In this document: one piece after another, positions 1-7,558 of the stretch
Numbering within the stretch: position 1 is the first letter of the stretch
Layout: each line of letters begins with the position of its first letter
Assembly: GCA_025464735.1 (NCBI GenBank)
Contig: JAODMX010000145.1
Span: forward strand, 1 to 9,593
Source: Frondihabitans sp.
GTDB taxonomy: Bacteria; Actinomycetota; Actinomycetes; Actinomycetales; Microbacteriaceae
DNA length: 9,593 bases
Reading direction: 5' to 3'
Made by a program: the position numbers and the translations under genes
The notes under the pieces: model-generated
Seen by the model: the letters and a program-made list of their open reading frames with translations, nothing else
Database searches by the model: none
Told to the model about the DNA's origin: nothing

Positions 1-536
1 CGGTTGTAGACGACGTGGATCTCGTCGACACCGCCCTCGCTGGAGTCGGTGAGGAACTTCGAGACGACGGCATCGCCGATCTCTTTAGCCGTGGAGAACT
101 CGGGTTGGTCGGTGTTACCCGTCCAGGTCTGCTCGGACGCTCGCTGGCGGAACGCGAAATAGCTCACTGCTTTTCGGCCCACGAGGTAGTAGACGACGTC
201 TTTGCCCTGGCTGCGGAGGAGCGTTGCCAGCTCTTCGCCCGCCTTCAGCACGTTCGATGAGAACGCGCCGTTGAGGCCTCTGTCGGAGGTGAAGAGGACG
301 ATCGCCGCACGGTCGATGGACTCCGGCTCAGTCGTCAGGACGTGGTCGACGTTCGAGAACGTGGCCACGGCCGACACCGCGCGAGTGACGGCCCGCGAGT
401 AGGGGCCGGACGCGGCCATCCGGGCCTGCGCCTTCTGAATGCGCGACGCCGAGATGAGCTCCATAGCCCGAGTGACCTTCTTGGTCGTCTGGGCAGAGCG
501 AATGCGCTGTCGGTAGACCCGAAGTTGCGCTCCCAT
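1..536 (-). CDS. atpG: ATP synthase F1 subunit gamma (3'-truncated by window edge)
   Basis: Gamma is the central rotor shaft of F1: its long N- and C-terminal helices form a coiled coil inside the alpha3beta3 hexamer and couple c-ring rotation to ATP synthesis. I translated the frame by hand from the ATG at 536-534. The product starts [20 protein letters not shown], followed by [17 protein letters not shown], the typical conserved gamma N-terminal helix. The family block [15 protein letters not shown] follows at about residues 82-96. There are 178 complete codons with no stop; family proteins are about 290-305 residues, so the last ~115-125 residues, including the C-terminal helix, lie outside the window. 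The start is supported by AGGAG (545-541), 4 nt upstream. It follows atpA after an 83-nt gap containing a strong stem-loop. Identification is secure; only the end is missing. Confidence 0.96.
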   Translation of the reverse strand, partial: MGAQLRVYRQRIRSAQTTKKVTRAMELISASRIQKAQARMAASGPYSRAVTRAVSAVATFSNVDHVLTTEPESIDRAAIVLFTSDRGLNGAFSSNVLKAGEELATLLRSQGKDVVYYLVGRKAVSYFAFRQRASEQTWTGNTDQPEFSTAKEIGDAVVSKFLTDSSEGGVDEIHVVYN

Positions 537-559
537 GTGTCTCCTGTTGGTTTCTGTGT

Positions 560-595
560 CGGGGCCGGCCCGCGAGTGGCGCGAGCCGGACCCCG
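560..595 (-). other. strong stem-loop in the atpA-atpG spacer
   Basis: On the transcribed strand, CGGGG (595-591) pairs with CCCCG (564-560), CCGGC (589-585) with GCCGG (569-565), and CGCG (583-580) with CGCG (574-571). There is one bulged U at 590 and a U-G wobble (584/570), closing a 5-nt loop (579-575). That is 14 Watson-Crick pairs, almost all G-C, plus the wobble. The next transcribed bases are ACACAGAAACC, so there is no U-tract and it is not a standard intrinsic terminator. The wobble pairs only in the minus-strand RNA; on the plus strand it would be an A/C mismatch, which favours a role in the atp transcript. A role in mRNA stability or in tuning gamma translation is inference. Confidence 0.7.
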
Positions 596-619
596 GCTAC
601 GAGAGATCGGTCGATTCGC

Positions 620-2257
620 CTAGCGAGCCGACTTGACGATCTTCTCCTGGTTGACGTCGTCCTGGTTCGTCGCGGTGAATTCCTCACGCCCGACCGAAGC
701 GAGCGGCTTGCCCTCGCCGGTCTGGAACTCCTTCTTGAACTCGTCGATCGACGACTCCAACTCGACCACGACCTCGTCAGACAGCACGTTCGTATCGCGA
801 AGCGTCGTCAGTACCGAGGAGTTGCGGCCCAGGAAGTCGAGCAGTTCGTGCTCGAAACGGAGGATGTCAGGAACCGGCACCTCGTCGAGCTTGCCGTTCG
901 TGCCGGCCCAGATCGAGACGACCTGGTTCTCAACGGGGTACGGGTCGTACTGCGGCTGCTTGAGGAGCTCAGTGAGTCGAGCACCGCGCGCGAGCTGGCG
1001 GCGACTGGCCTGGTCAAGGTCGGACGCGAACATCGCGAAGGCCTCGAGCGACCGGTACTGGGCCAGCTCAAGCTTCAGGGTGCCGGACACCTTCTTGATC
1101 GATTTGACCTGGGCGTCACCACCGACGCGCGACACGGAGATTCCCACGTCGACCGCGGGGCGCTGGTTGGCGTTGAAGAGGTCGGACTGCAGGAAGATCT
1201 GGCCGTCGGTGATCGAGATCACGTTGGTCGGAATGTACGCAGAGACGTCGTTGGCCTTGGTCTCGATGATCGGCAGACCCGTCATCGACCCGGCGCCGAG
1301 TTCGTCAGACAGCTTCGCGCAACGCTCGAGCAGACGGGAGTGCAGGTAAAAGACGTCACCCGGGTAGGCCTCGCGCCCCGGCGGACGACGCAGCAGCAGG
1401 GAGACGGCGCGGTAGGCCTCGGCCTGCTTCGACAGGTCGTCGAAGATGATGAGGACATGCTTGCCCGCGTACATCCAGTGCTGCCCGATGGCCGAACCGG
1501 TGTAGGGGGCCAGGTACTTGAAGCCGGCGGGGTCGGACGCGGGCGACGCGACGATGGTGGTGTACTCCATCGCACCGGCGTCTTCGAGCGCACCCTTCAC
1601 CGAAGCGATGGTGGAGCCCTTCTGGCCGATCGCCACGTAGATGCAGCGAACCTGCTTGTTCTCGTCGCCGGACTCCCAGTTGGCCTTCTGGTTGATGATC
1701 GTGTCGATCGCGATGGCCGTCTTGCCGGTCTGACGGTCGCCAATGATCAGCTGTCGCTGGCCGCGCCCGATCGGGATCATCGCGTCGATCGCCTTGATGC
1801 CCGTCTGCATCGGCTCATGCACTGACTTGCGCTGCATGACGCCGGGAGCCTGGAGCTCGAGAGCCCGGCGGCCTTCCGAGGCGATGTCGCCAAGCCCGTC
1901 GATCGGCGAGCCGAGCGGGTCGACGACGCGACCCAGGTAACCGTCACCGACCGGCACGGAGAGGACTTCACCGGTGCGCGTGACCTCGAGGCCCTCGTCG
2001 ATACCGGAGAACTCACCGAGGACGATGACACCGATCTCGTCTTCGTCGAGGTTCTGAGCGAGGCCGAGGGTGCCGTCCGCGAAGCGGATGAGCTCGTTCG
2101 CCATAACGCCCGGAAGACCGTCGACGTGGGCGATGCCATCGGCGGCGTCGATGACGTGGCCGACCTCGGTCGTGGAGGTCTGCGAGGGCTCGTACGCCGA
2201 GACGAAGTCTTTGAGGGCGTCGCGAATCTCGTCAGGACTGATCTTGATGTCTGACAT
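620..2257 (-). CDS. atpA: ATP synthase F1 subunit alpha
   Basis: Alpha forms the alpha3beta3 head of F1; its nucleotide sites are regulatory, and it supplies the arginine finger to the catalytic beta sites. The 545-residue product is full length for actinobacterial alpha. Visible features are the N-terminal beta-barrel domain (about 25-95), the Walker A motif GDRQTGKT at 173-180, the Walker B strand HVLIIFDD at 267-274, the [16 protein letters not shown] block at 346-361, and the alpha/beta family signature [10 protein letters not shown] at 367-376 followed by Arg377, the expected arginine finger. The GDRQTGKT form marks it as alpha, not beta. The ATG is preceded by AAGGA (2267-2263), 5 nt upstream, and the stop is TAG. 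It lies 87 nt after atpH and 83 nt before atpG; both gaps contain RNA-structure candidates. No defect is seen. Confidence 0.99.
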   Translation of the reverse strand: MSDIKISPDEIRDALKDFVSAYEPSQTSTTEVGHVIDAADGIAHVDGLPGVMANELIRFADGTLGLAQNLDEDEIGVIVLGEFSGIDEGLEVTRTGEVLSVPVGDGYLGRVVDPLGSPIDGLGDIASEGRRALELQAPGVMQRKSVHEPMQTGIKAIDAMIPIGRGQRQLIIGDRQTGKTAIAIDTIINQKANWESGDENKQVRCIYVAIGQKGSTIASVKGALEDAGAMEYTTIVASPASDPAGFKYLAPYTGSAIGQHWMYAGKHVLIIFDDLSKQAEAYRAVSLLLRRPPGREAYPGDVFYLHSRLLERCAKLSDELGAGSMTGLPIIETKANDVSAYIPTNVISITDGQIFLQSDLFNANQRPAVDVGISVSRVGGDAQVKSIKKVSGTLKLELAQYRSLEAFAMFASDLDQASRRQLARGARLTELLKQPQYDPYPVENQVVSIWAGTNGKLDEVPVPDILRFEHELLDFLGRNSSVLTTLRDTNVLSDEVVVELESSIDEFKKEFQTGEGKPLASVGREEFTATNQDDVNQEKIVKSAR

Positions 2258-2271
2258 CGGATTCCTTGTCG

Positions 2272-2306
2272 TATCGGTAGTACTGCGTATCGGTGGTTGT
2301 ACTGCG
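2272..2306 (-). repeat. imperfect two-unit tandem repeat upstream of atpA
   Basis: On the transcribed strand two consecutive units read CGCAGTACAACCACCGATA (2306-2288, 19 nt) and CGCAGTACTACCGATA (2287-2272, 16 nt). They share CGCAGTAC at the start and ACCGATA at the end and differ by a 3-nt indel and one substitution. The array ends 4 nt before the AAGGA ribosome binding site of atpA. The repeat is seen directly. It could be a duplication remnant, a pair of protein or RNA-binding sites, or a spacer that sets the distance between the upstream hairpin and the atpA start. Confidence 0.7.
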
Positions 2307-2307
2307 T

Positions 2308-2327
2308 GTCGAGGTCTTCGCCTCGAC
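2308..2327 (-). other. 7-bp perfect hairpin in the atpH-atpA spacer
   Basis: In the minus-strand transcript GTCGAGG (2327-2321) pairs perfectly with CCTCGAC (2314-2308) around the 6-nt loop CGAAGA. It begins 17 nt after the atpH stop codon and is followed by the tandem repeat, not by a U-tract, so an intrinsic terminator is unlikely. A stabilising 3' end for the upstream message or a processing site between delta (one copy per enzyme) and alpha (three copies) is possible, but not shown by sequence alone. Confidence 0.55.
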
Positions 2328-2344
2328 GAGGTGGTGAGGGCGGG

Positions 2345-3139
2345 TCAGCCGGCCAACTGGAGACGGAGATCAGCGAGTCTGGTGGAAACGCTACCGTCGA
2401 TGACCTCGTCGCCGACCTGAACCCGGATTCCTCCGAGGATGCTCGGGTCGATCACGAGGTTTACTCGAAGGTTACGTCCGTATTGCTTGGCCAGCCCGCG
2501 TTCGAGCCGCGTGATCTGCTCGGCGGCAATGGGAGAAGCGCTCGTGACGACCGCGACGAGTTCGTCTGATTGATCGGCGACGATCGCTGCTGCGTTTCGG
2601 AGAAGTTCCCCGATGCGACGACCGCGAGGCTGCTGGACCAGCTGCGAGACGATCGAGATCGTCGCCTGGGATGCCTTGCCATCAAGGAGACGGGACACCA
2701 GAGCCGACTTCGCCGGACCGTCGCTGAGCTTCGTACCAACGGCGAGTTCGAGGTTCGCGTCGGAGGCGATGACCTCGCCGACGGCGAACAGTTCGCCCTC
2801 GATGGACAGAGTGGCCGGTGCGCTCGAGGCAATGGCGCGGATCCCGATCTCCTCGATACCTGCCACGAGGTCGGAATGCGACGACCACCTGCTGCCCACG
2901 ATCGCGGTCAGCAGGGCACGGGCAGGAACACCGAATGCACCGAAGACGCGATCGAGGAAGACCTTCTTGCTCGCCACGTCTTCTGACGGGTCGGACAGAT
3001 AGGCGAGGAGTTTCGACGACGATCCGATGATGCGGCCGGCGTTGAGAAGCTGTTCTCCCGTAGCCAGGTCGGCCGTGTCGCCGAGATCGGCAAGCACACC
3101 CCGCGCTTCCGCGAGGGCCTCTCTGGTCATGGAACCCAT
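2345..3139 (-). CDS. atpH: ATP synthase F1 subunit delta (OSCP-type)
   Basis: Delta sits on top of F1 and ties the alpha3beta3 head to the peripheral b stalk. The 264-residue product is longer than the roughly 180 residues usual for delta in Proteobacteria or Firmicutes, as expected for high-GC Actinobacteria. An N-terminal helical region (about 1-110) is followed by an inserted segment. The conserved C-terminal OSCP block lies at about 225-262, with VNLVIDPSILGG at 226-237, then GDEVIDGS and the terminal STRLADLRLQL. The ATG at 3139-3137 is 2 nt after the atpF stop; a GGCGGG stretch about 9 nt upstream can serve as binding site. A second ATG at codon 4 has no such site, so I chose the first. 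Unlike in mycobacteria, delta is not fused to a b-type subunit here. Confidence 0.96.
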   Translation of the reverse strand: MGSMTREALAEARGVLADLGDTADLATGEQLLNAGRIIGSSSKLLAYLSDPSEDVASKKVFLDRVFGAFGVPARALLTAIVGSRWSSHSDLVAGIEEIGIRAIASSAPATLSIEGELFAVGEVIASDANLELAVGTKLSDGPAKSALVSRLLDGKASQATISIVSQLVQQPRGRRIGELLRNAAAIVADQSDELVAVVTSASPIAAEQITRLERGLAKQYGRNLRVNLVIDPSILGGIRVQVGDEVIDGSVSTRLADLRLQLAG

Positions 3140-3141
3140 GG

Positions 3142-3699
<558 letters not shown>

Positions 3700-3703
3700 T
3701 CAG

Positions 3704-3707
3704 CTCC

Positions 3708-3710
<3 letters not shown>
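3704..3710 (-). promoter_or_regulatory. atpF ribosome binding site merged with atpE stop codon
   Basis: The transcribed strand reads TAAGGAG: the TAA terminates atpE and the overlapping AAGGAG is a near-ideal Shine-Dalgarno sequence 7 nt from the atpF ATG. A terminating ribosome on atpE would sit directly over the atpF initiation region, which suggests translational coupling (inference). Confidence 0.8.
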
Positions 3711-3989
<279 letters not shown>

Positions 3990-4847
3990 TTAGTGTTCGT
4001 CGTTCAGCGCGAGCTGAGCGTAAACAGCGGTGAGCAGCGAGAAGACGTAGGCCTGAAGTACAGCCACGAACATCTCGAACAGGGTGAAGACGAAGCCGAA
4101 GGCGAGGGTACCCACGCCGAACAGGGCCAGCAGGTTGTGCGACTCGAAGAAGAAGAACGAGGTCGCGCTGAAGAACAGCACCAGGAGGAGGTGGCCGACG
4201 ATCATGTTCATCAGGAGTCGGAGCGTCAGCGTGACGGGCCGCAGGACGAACGTCGAGACGAACTCGATCGGCGTCACGATGATGTAGAGCGGCCACGGGA
4301 CACCCGGAGGAAGCAATGAGTTCTTGAAGAAGGCGCCCGGGTGCTTCTTGATACCGGCGTAGATGAACACGACGTAGGCGACGAAGGCCAGGATCAGCGG
4401 AACGCCGATCGTCGAGGTACCGGCAATATTGATGCCGCCGATCACGCCGGTCAGATTGAAGAACAACACCATGAAGAACACGGTGGTCAGAATCGGGAGG
4501 AAGCGCTGGCCGTCTTTCTTGCCCAGAATGTCGTTGCCGACGTTGCCCCGGACGAAGTCGAGTCCCATCTCGATCAGGCTCTGGAAGCGGCCCGGAACAA
4601 GCTTCATCTTGCGGGTGCCCAGCCAGAAGAGCAGGACGAGGATGATGGTGGCAAAGAATCGGGCCAGCGTGATGCGCGTGATCTCGAACGGCGTGCCGGA
4701 GAAGAGGAGAACCGACGGGAAGAACTCGTCGATTGATGGGCCCTGGAAACCGCTGCTGCTGCTGCTCGCGGCAGCGAGAGGATGCAACAGGGTGATGGCG
4801 TTAGCTAACAGCGCTATCTCCTGATTCGGGACGCGGACACTCGGCAA
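3990..4847 (-). CDS. atpB: ATP synthase Fo subunit a
   Basis: Subunit a is the stator channel protein that passes protons to and from the c ring. The product has five or six membrane helices, the conserved N-terminal block GFQGPSIDEFFP (about 33-44), KLVPGRFQSLIEMGLDFVR (82-100) and the diagnostic helix TLTLRLLMNMIVGHL (206-220). Arg210 there is the essential arginine facing the c-subunit glutamate. The last helix carries FEMFVAVLQAYVFSLL. The 4847 boundary is the first TTG of the open frame (285 codons), which lacks a well-spaced ribosome binding site. A CTG at 4811-4809 (codon 13) has AGGAG 6 nt upstream and would give 273 residues; no ATG or GTG is available near either. Treat 4847 as the outer limit. 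The gene is separated from atpI by the largest gap in the window. Confidence 0.95.
   Translation of the reverse strand: MPSVRVPNQEIALLANAITLLHPLAAASSSSSGFQGPSIDEFFPSVLLFSGTPFEITRITLARFFATIILVLLFWLGTRKMKLVPGRFQSLIEMGLDFVRGNVGNDILGKKDGQRFLPILTTVFFMVLFFNLTGVIGGINIAGTSTIGVPLILAFVAYVVFIYAGIKKHPGAFFKNSLLPPGVPWPLYIIVTPIEFVSTFVLRPVTLTLRLLMNMIVGHLLLVLFFSATSFFFFESHNLLALFGVGTLAFGFVFTLFEMFVAVLQAYVFSLLTAVYAQLALNDEH
4752..4766 (-). repeat. (AGC)5 trinucleotide run in atpB
   Basis: Five consecutive AGC codons encode five serines (residues 28-32 of the longest frame) in the N-terminal segment of subunit a, before the conserved GFQGPSIDEFFP block. Length changes in units of three would keep the frame. Confidence 0.85.
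4818..4822 (-). promoter_or_regulatory. AGGAG ribosome binding site candidate inside the listed atpB frame
   Basis: AGGAG followed by ATAGCG and then CTG (4811-4809) in the atpB frame. The spacing is ideal, whereas the upstream TTG at 4847-4845 has AGG directly abutting it. This favours initiation at the internal CTG, with the first 12 codons being untranslated leader. Confidence 0.5.
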
Positions 4848-5035
4848 CCTTCACGGTTTGTCTCGACAGAATCTCGTCGATACAACCCGGTGTCGGCACC
4901 GCGAGACGCGGCGATGATCTATGGGGAAGCGACCCTTCGGCAGTAAACAGGCCGGGGACACGAACACGTACAGCCTATCAAGAGAAACCACGCTGAACGC
5001 ACCATCCAGGCCCGATAGCCCGCTTTTCTCTCGGC
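4848..5035 (-). other. 188-nt atpI-atpB spacer, no gene; two small hairpins
   Basis: This is the longest gap in the cluster and the natural place for an additional atp promoter. I find no convincing -35/-10 pair: TTGATA (4982-4977) has no matching -10 at 16-18 nt. Two small inverted repeats are visible: CCGCG/CGCGG around a 3-nt loop (4899-4911) and TCGAC/GTCGA around an 8-nt loop (4863-4880). Neither is followed by a U-tract. No open frame resembling a small gene was recognised. Confidence 0.4.
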
Positions 5036-5497
5036 CTACTGGTCGTCTGCACCTCTTTGCGCGGCACCGGGAAGGCTGATGTCGCTGACGTAGGGCATGC
5101 GGGACCGCGTGACGACAACGACGTCGACCACGAGGCTCCCCACGACACCGACGACGATGCTGAGGAACAAGACGAGCGTATTCACCCAGCTCTGATCTTT
5201 CAAGAGCACGACGATCACGATGAAGACGATGAACTTCAGCAACCACCCGCCAAGCACGATGCCGAAGAACGCACCGCTGATCAGGCTGCCCCCCGATGCC
5301 TTGAGGCCGATCAGGATGCTGGCGGCCGTCAGGCCGGTGAATGCTAGCGCCAACGCCGTGCCGATCAGGGCGCCGATGAGACCGGGCACGCCGACGGTCA
5401 AGAACCCGACGATGCACCCGACCACGGCGATGCCGAGAGCCAGGAGACTGCCGTAGGTAAGGATCCGGGTGTAGATGCGGTTGTTGGCGGGGTTCAT
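5036..5497 (-). CDS. atpI: AtpI-like small membrane protein
   Basis: The 153-residue protein is very hydrophobic, with four predicted membrane helices at roughly 12-34, 37-60, 70-99 and 105-130, a short basic N-terminus (MNPANNRIYTR) and a polar C-terminal tail (SRMPYVSDISLPG to the end). This size, topology and place directly upstream of atpB match the AtpI-type proteins of Actinobacteria, such as Rv1303. AtpI family members have been linked to c-ring assembly and Mg2+ supply; sequence conservation is low, so the assignment here rests mainly on context. The ATG (5497-5495) overlaps the wecA stop as ATGA, with only a weak GAGAG-type binding site, so translation is probably coupled to wecA. 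Stop is TAG at 5038-5036. Confidence 0.75.
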   Translation of the reverse strand: MNPANNRIYTRILTYGSLLALGIAVVGCIVGFLTVGVPGLIGALIGTALALAFTGLTAASILIGLKASGGSLISGAFFGIVLGGWLLKFIVFIVIVVLLKDQSWVNTLVLFLSIVVGVVGSLVVDVVVVTRSRMPYVSDISLPGAAQRGADDQ

Positions 5498-6861
5498 GCG
5501 GATCTCTCTGTGTCGGTGAGCGAGGCGCGCTCACCAGGCTTGGTCGGGTCGGGTCGACTCGCTGCGCTTTCGGGCAGCGAGACCGCCGGACCGGTCTGGT
5601 TGCGGTGGGCGGTCACGGCGATGCGCTCGTCGTCGCGCGAAGGCTTGGGCGAGACGGCGACTCGGTGCCCCGCCTGGTCGAGGGGGTCGAAATGCACGAC
5701 GCCCGCCTCTGAGGTGCTGGCCGGGGTTGCGCTCTGGACGGCGATCTCGACTCGTTTGCGGCGACTGAGCGGCGCCAGGGTGAGGCCGGTGCAGAGCACG
5801 AGCCCGACCGCAAGGAAAATGATCACGACGTGAACCGGCACGAAGACGAAGAGCAGGCATCCGATCGAGACTACGGCGGTCCAGCCGTAGAAGATGAGCA
5901 CGGCATGGAAGTGCGAGTGGCCCATGTCGAGCAGGCGGTGGTGAAGGTGCTTCCGGTCGGCGCTGAACGGCGACTTGCCGGCGCTCACGCGTCGGAGCAC
6001 CGCGAGGCCGAAGTCAAGGAGCGGCACGATCAGGATCGCGAACGGAAGCAGGATGGGGATGAAAACCGGGAGGAGAGTCGTCTTGTCGGTCGAAGCCGGG
6101 TCGATATTGCCCGTCACCGAGATGGCGCTGGTGGCCATGATCAGGCCGGTGAGGAGCGCTCCGGCGTCGCCCATGAAGAGGCGCGCGGGATGCCAGTTGA
6201 GCGGAAGGAAGCCGACCACCGCTCCGATCAGCACTGCGGTGAGCAGCGCCGCGAGGTTGAAGTACTCGAAGCCGGCTCCGTGGGACGAGAGCCAGAAGCT
6301 GTAGATGAAGAAAACGCCGTTCGCGATGATCGTGACGCCCGCCACGAGACCGTCGAGGCCGTCGATGAAGTTCACGGCGTTCATGACGAGCACGACCGCC
6401 AGGACCGTGAGGATGAGCGACATGTAGCTCGACCCGACGGTGAGCCCACCGATCGGGAGCGACACCAGTTGGACACCCTGCCAGGCAAGGATCCCTGCGG
6501 CGATGATCTGGCCGGCCAACTTGGTCATCCAGTCGAGATCCCAGAGATCGTCGATGACACCGATGATGACGATGATCGCGGCCGCGGCGAGGATGGCCAA
6601 GATGCTGCCCGGGGCGGCGAAGACGAGCCGGAAGTAGTTGACGCCCGAGATCAGCGGGAAGATGAACCACGCGGCCAGGAGGGCCACGACGATCCCGGCG
6701 AACATGGCGACGCCACCGAGCCGTGGGGTGGGGTTCGTGTGGACATCACGGGCCCGGATCTTCGGGGCGAGGCGGTACTTCGTTCCGAGCCGCCAGCCCA
6801 GAACCGAAAGTGCAAAGCTGACCACGGCCGAGATTGCGGCCGCCAACAGGTAGTACCTCAT
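5494..6861 (-). CDS. wecA: WecA/TagO-type polyprenyl-phosphate sugar-1-phosphate transferase
   Basis: This inner-membrane enzyme of the MraY/WecA family moves a sugar-1-phosphate (usually GlcNAc-1-P) from a UDP-sugar to a polyprenyl phosphate, the first step in building cell-wall-linked glycopolymers. Motifs in the 455-residue product: HTNPTPRLGG at 41-50, the aspartate pair of VIDDLWDLD at 104-105, NAVNFIDGLDGL at 161-172, FMGDAG at 229-234 and HLHHRL at 305-310. The His-x-His-His motif points to the WecA/TagO branch and away from MraY. About ten membrane helices end near 365, leaving a polar cytoplasmic tail of ~85 residues, rich in Pro, Ser, Arg and Asp. I chose the ATG at 6861-6859: it is preceded by GAGG (6873-6870) at 8 nt and starts the first membrane helix. 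The open frame continues to 7203, but only as the shadow of sua5. Exact sugar specificity is unknown. Confidence 0.92.
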   Translation of the reverse strand: MRYYLLAAAISAVVSFALSVLGWRLGTKYRLAPKIRARDVHTNPTPRLGGVAMFAGIVVALLAAWFIFPLISGVNYFRLVFAAPGSILAILAAAAIIVIIGVIDDLWDLDWMTKLAGQIIAAGILAWQGVQLVSLPIGGLTVGSSYMSLILTVLAVVLVMNAVNFIDGLDGLVAGVTIIANGVFFIYSFWLSSHGAGFEYFNLAALLTAVLIGAVVGFLPLNWHPARLFMGDAGALLTGLIMATSAISVTGNIDPASTDKTTLLPVFIPILLPFAILIVPLLDFGLAVLRRVSAGKSPFSADRKHLHHRLLDMGHSHFHAVLIFYGWTAVVSIGCLLFVFVPVHVVIIFLAVGLVLCTGLTLAPLSRRKRVEIAVQSATPASTSEAGVVHFDPLDQAGHRVAVSPKPSRDDERIAVTAHRNQTGPAVSLPESAASRPDPTKPGERASLTDTERSA

Positions 6862-6869
6862 CGCCAGGA

Positions 6870-6874
6870 CCTCA
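6870..6874 (-). promoter_or_regulatory. wecA ribosome binding site overlapping the sua5 stop
   Basis: The transcribed strand reads TGAGG, where TGA ends sua5 and GAGG is the binding site 8 nt before the wecA ATG. This fixes the wecA start and suggests coupled translation. Confidence 0.6.
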
Positions 6875-7549
6875 TACGACGACGTCACTTCCCGCGACGC
6901 GACGGATGTCGTCGTCGGAGATGACCCCGTGGCGAACGATCCGCAGCACACCGTCGGCGGAGGCCGTCGCGTCGACGATCGTCGAACCCGAGTTGGCACC
7001 CGGTCGCTGGACGTAGTCGCTCCCGACCTCTCCCCCGTCGAGATAGACCTCGACCGAGTCGCCGAGCATCTCCAGGGCCTCCTGGGCTGTGACCGCTGCA
7101 GGCTTGCCGGTGAGGTTCGCGCTCGAGACGGCCAACGGCCCGGTCTCTTCGAGGAGTTCGAGAACGAGGCGGTTGCTCGGCATGCGGAGAGCGACCGTGC
7201 CACGTGTCTCGCCGAGATCCCAGGCGAGGGACGGCTGCGCGCGCAGGATCACGGTCAACCCGCCCGGCCAGAACTCGTCGAGCAGCGGTCGGACGAGATC
7301 GGGAACCGACTCGGTGAGCGCCGCGAGGGTGTCTTGCCCTTTCACCAGGACCGGCGGCGGCGACTGCCGCGTGCGGCCCTTCGCGTCGAGCAGGCGCTGG
7401 ACGGCCGCGGAATCGAAGGCATCGACCGCGATTCCGTAAACCGTGTCAGTAGGAACGACGACCAAATCGCCGCGCGAGATAGCGGCACGCGCGAGACGCA
7501 TGCCCGTGAGGAGTTCTGCGTCGACCGCGCAGTCGTAGAGGGAAGCCAT
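6872..7549 (-). CDS. threonylcarbamoyl-AMP synthase, TsaC/Sua5/YwlC family
   Basis: This enzyme makes threonylcarbamoyl-adenylate from threonine, bicarbonate and ATP, the first step of t6A modification at position 37 of ANN-decoding tRNAs; TsaB, TsaD and TsaE, encoded elsewhere, complete it. The 225-residue product is a single YrdC-type domain: PTDTVYG at 33-39, the basic pair Lys57/Arg59 in KGRTRQSPPPVLV, FWPGGLTVIL at 93-102, SSANLTGKPA at 142-151, STIVD at 189-193 and a terminal LRIVRHG. It lacks the extra C-terminal Sua5 domain, so it is of the short TsaC/YwlC kind. The ATG at 7549-7547 has no clear Shine-Dalgarno sequence but a TACAAT hexamer 9 nt upstream. Its stop overlaps the wecA ribosome binding site. 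The same family lies at the equivalent place in mycobacteria (Rv1301). Confidence 0.93.
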   Translation of the reverse strand: MASLYDCAVDAELLTGMRLARAAISRGDLVVVPTDTVYGIAVDAFDSAAVQRLLDAKGRTRQSPPPVLVKGQDTLAALTESVPDLVRPLLDEFWPGGLTVILRAQPSLAWDLGETRGTVALRMPSNRLVLELLEETGPLAVSSANLTGKPAAVTAQEALEMLGDSVEVYLDGGEVGSDYVQRPGANSGSTIVDATASADGVLRIVRHGVISDDDIRRVAGSDVVV

Positions 7550-7558
7550 GACCCGGCA

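Noticed and set aside
560..595. Intrinsic terminator between atpA and atpG
   Set aside because: The stem is strong, but no T-tract follows on either strand, and stopping transcription before atpG, which is needed for the enzyme, would make no sense.
848..1825. 325-codon open frame on the plus strand opposite atpA
   Set aside because: It lies fully within atpA, is rich in Arg, Gly, Val and Asp as expected from the reverse reading of high-GC codons, and shows no recognisable domain. atpA, with all motifs intact, explains the sequence.
3128..3139. Alternative atpH start at the fourth codon (ATG 3130-3128)
   Set aside because: No purine-rich binding site lies at a suitable distance, whereas the first ATG has GGCGGG about 9 nt upstream and sits 2 nt after the atpF stop.
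5830..6924. 364-codon plus-strand frame opposite wecA
   Set aside because: The translation is highly charged (Asp, Glu, Arg, His) because it mirrors hydrophobic membrane-helix codons on the other strand. No family resemblance was seen.
6862..7203. N-terminal extension of the wecA frame to 7203, giving a 569-residue protein
   Set aside because: The extra 114 residues overlap sua5 in another frame, are Ser/Arg-rich and lack any membrane or family motif. The ATG at 6861 has a ribosome binding site and begins the first membrane helix.
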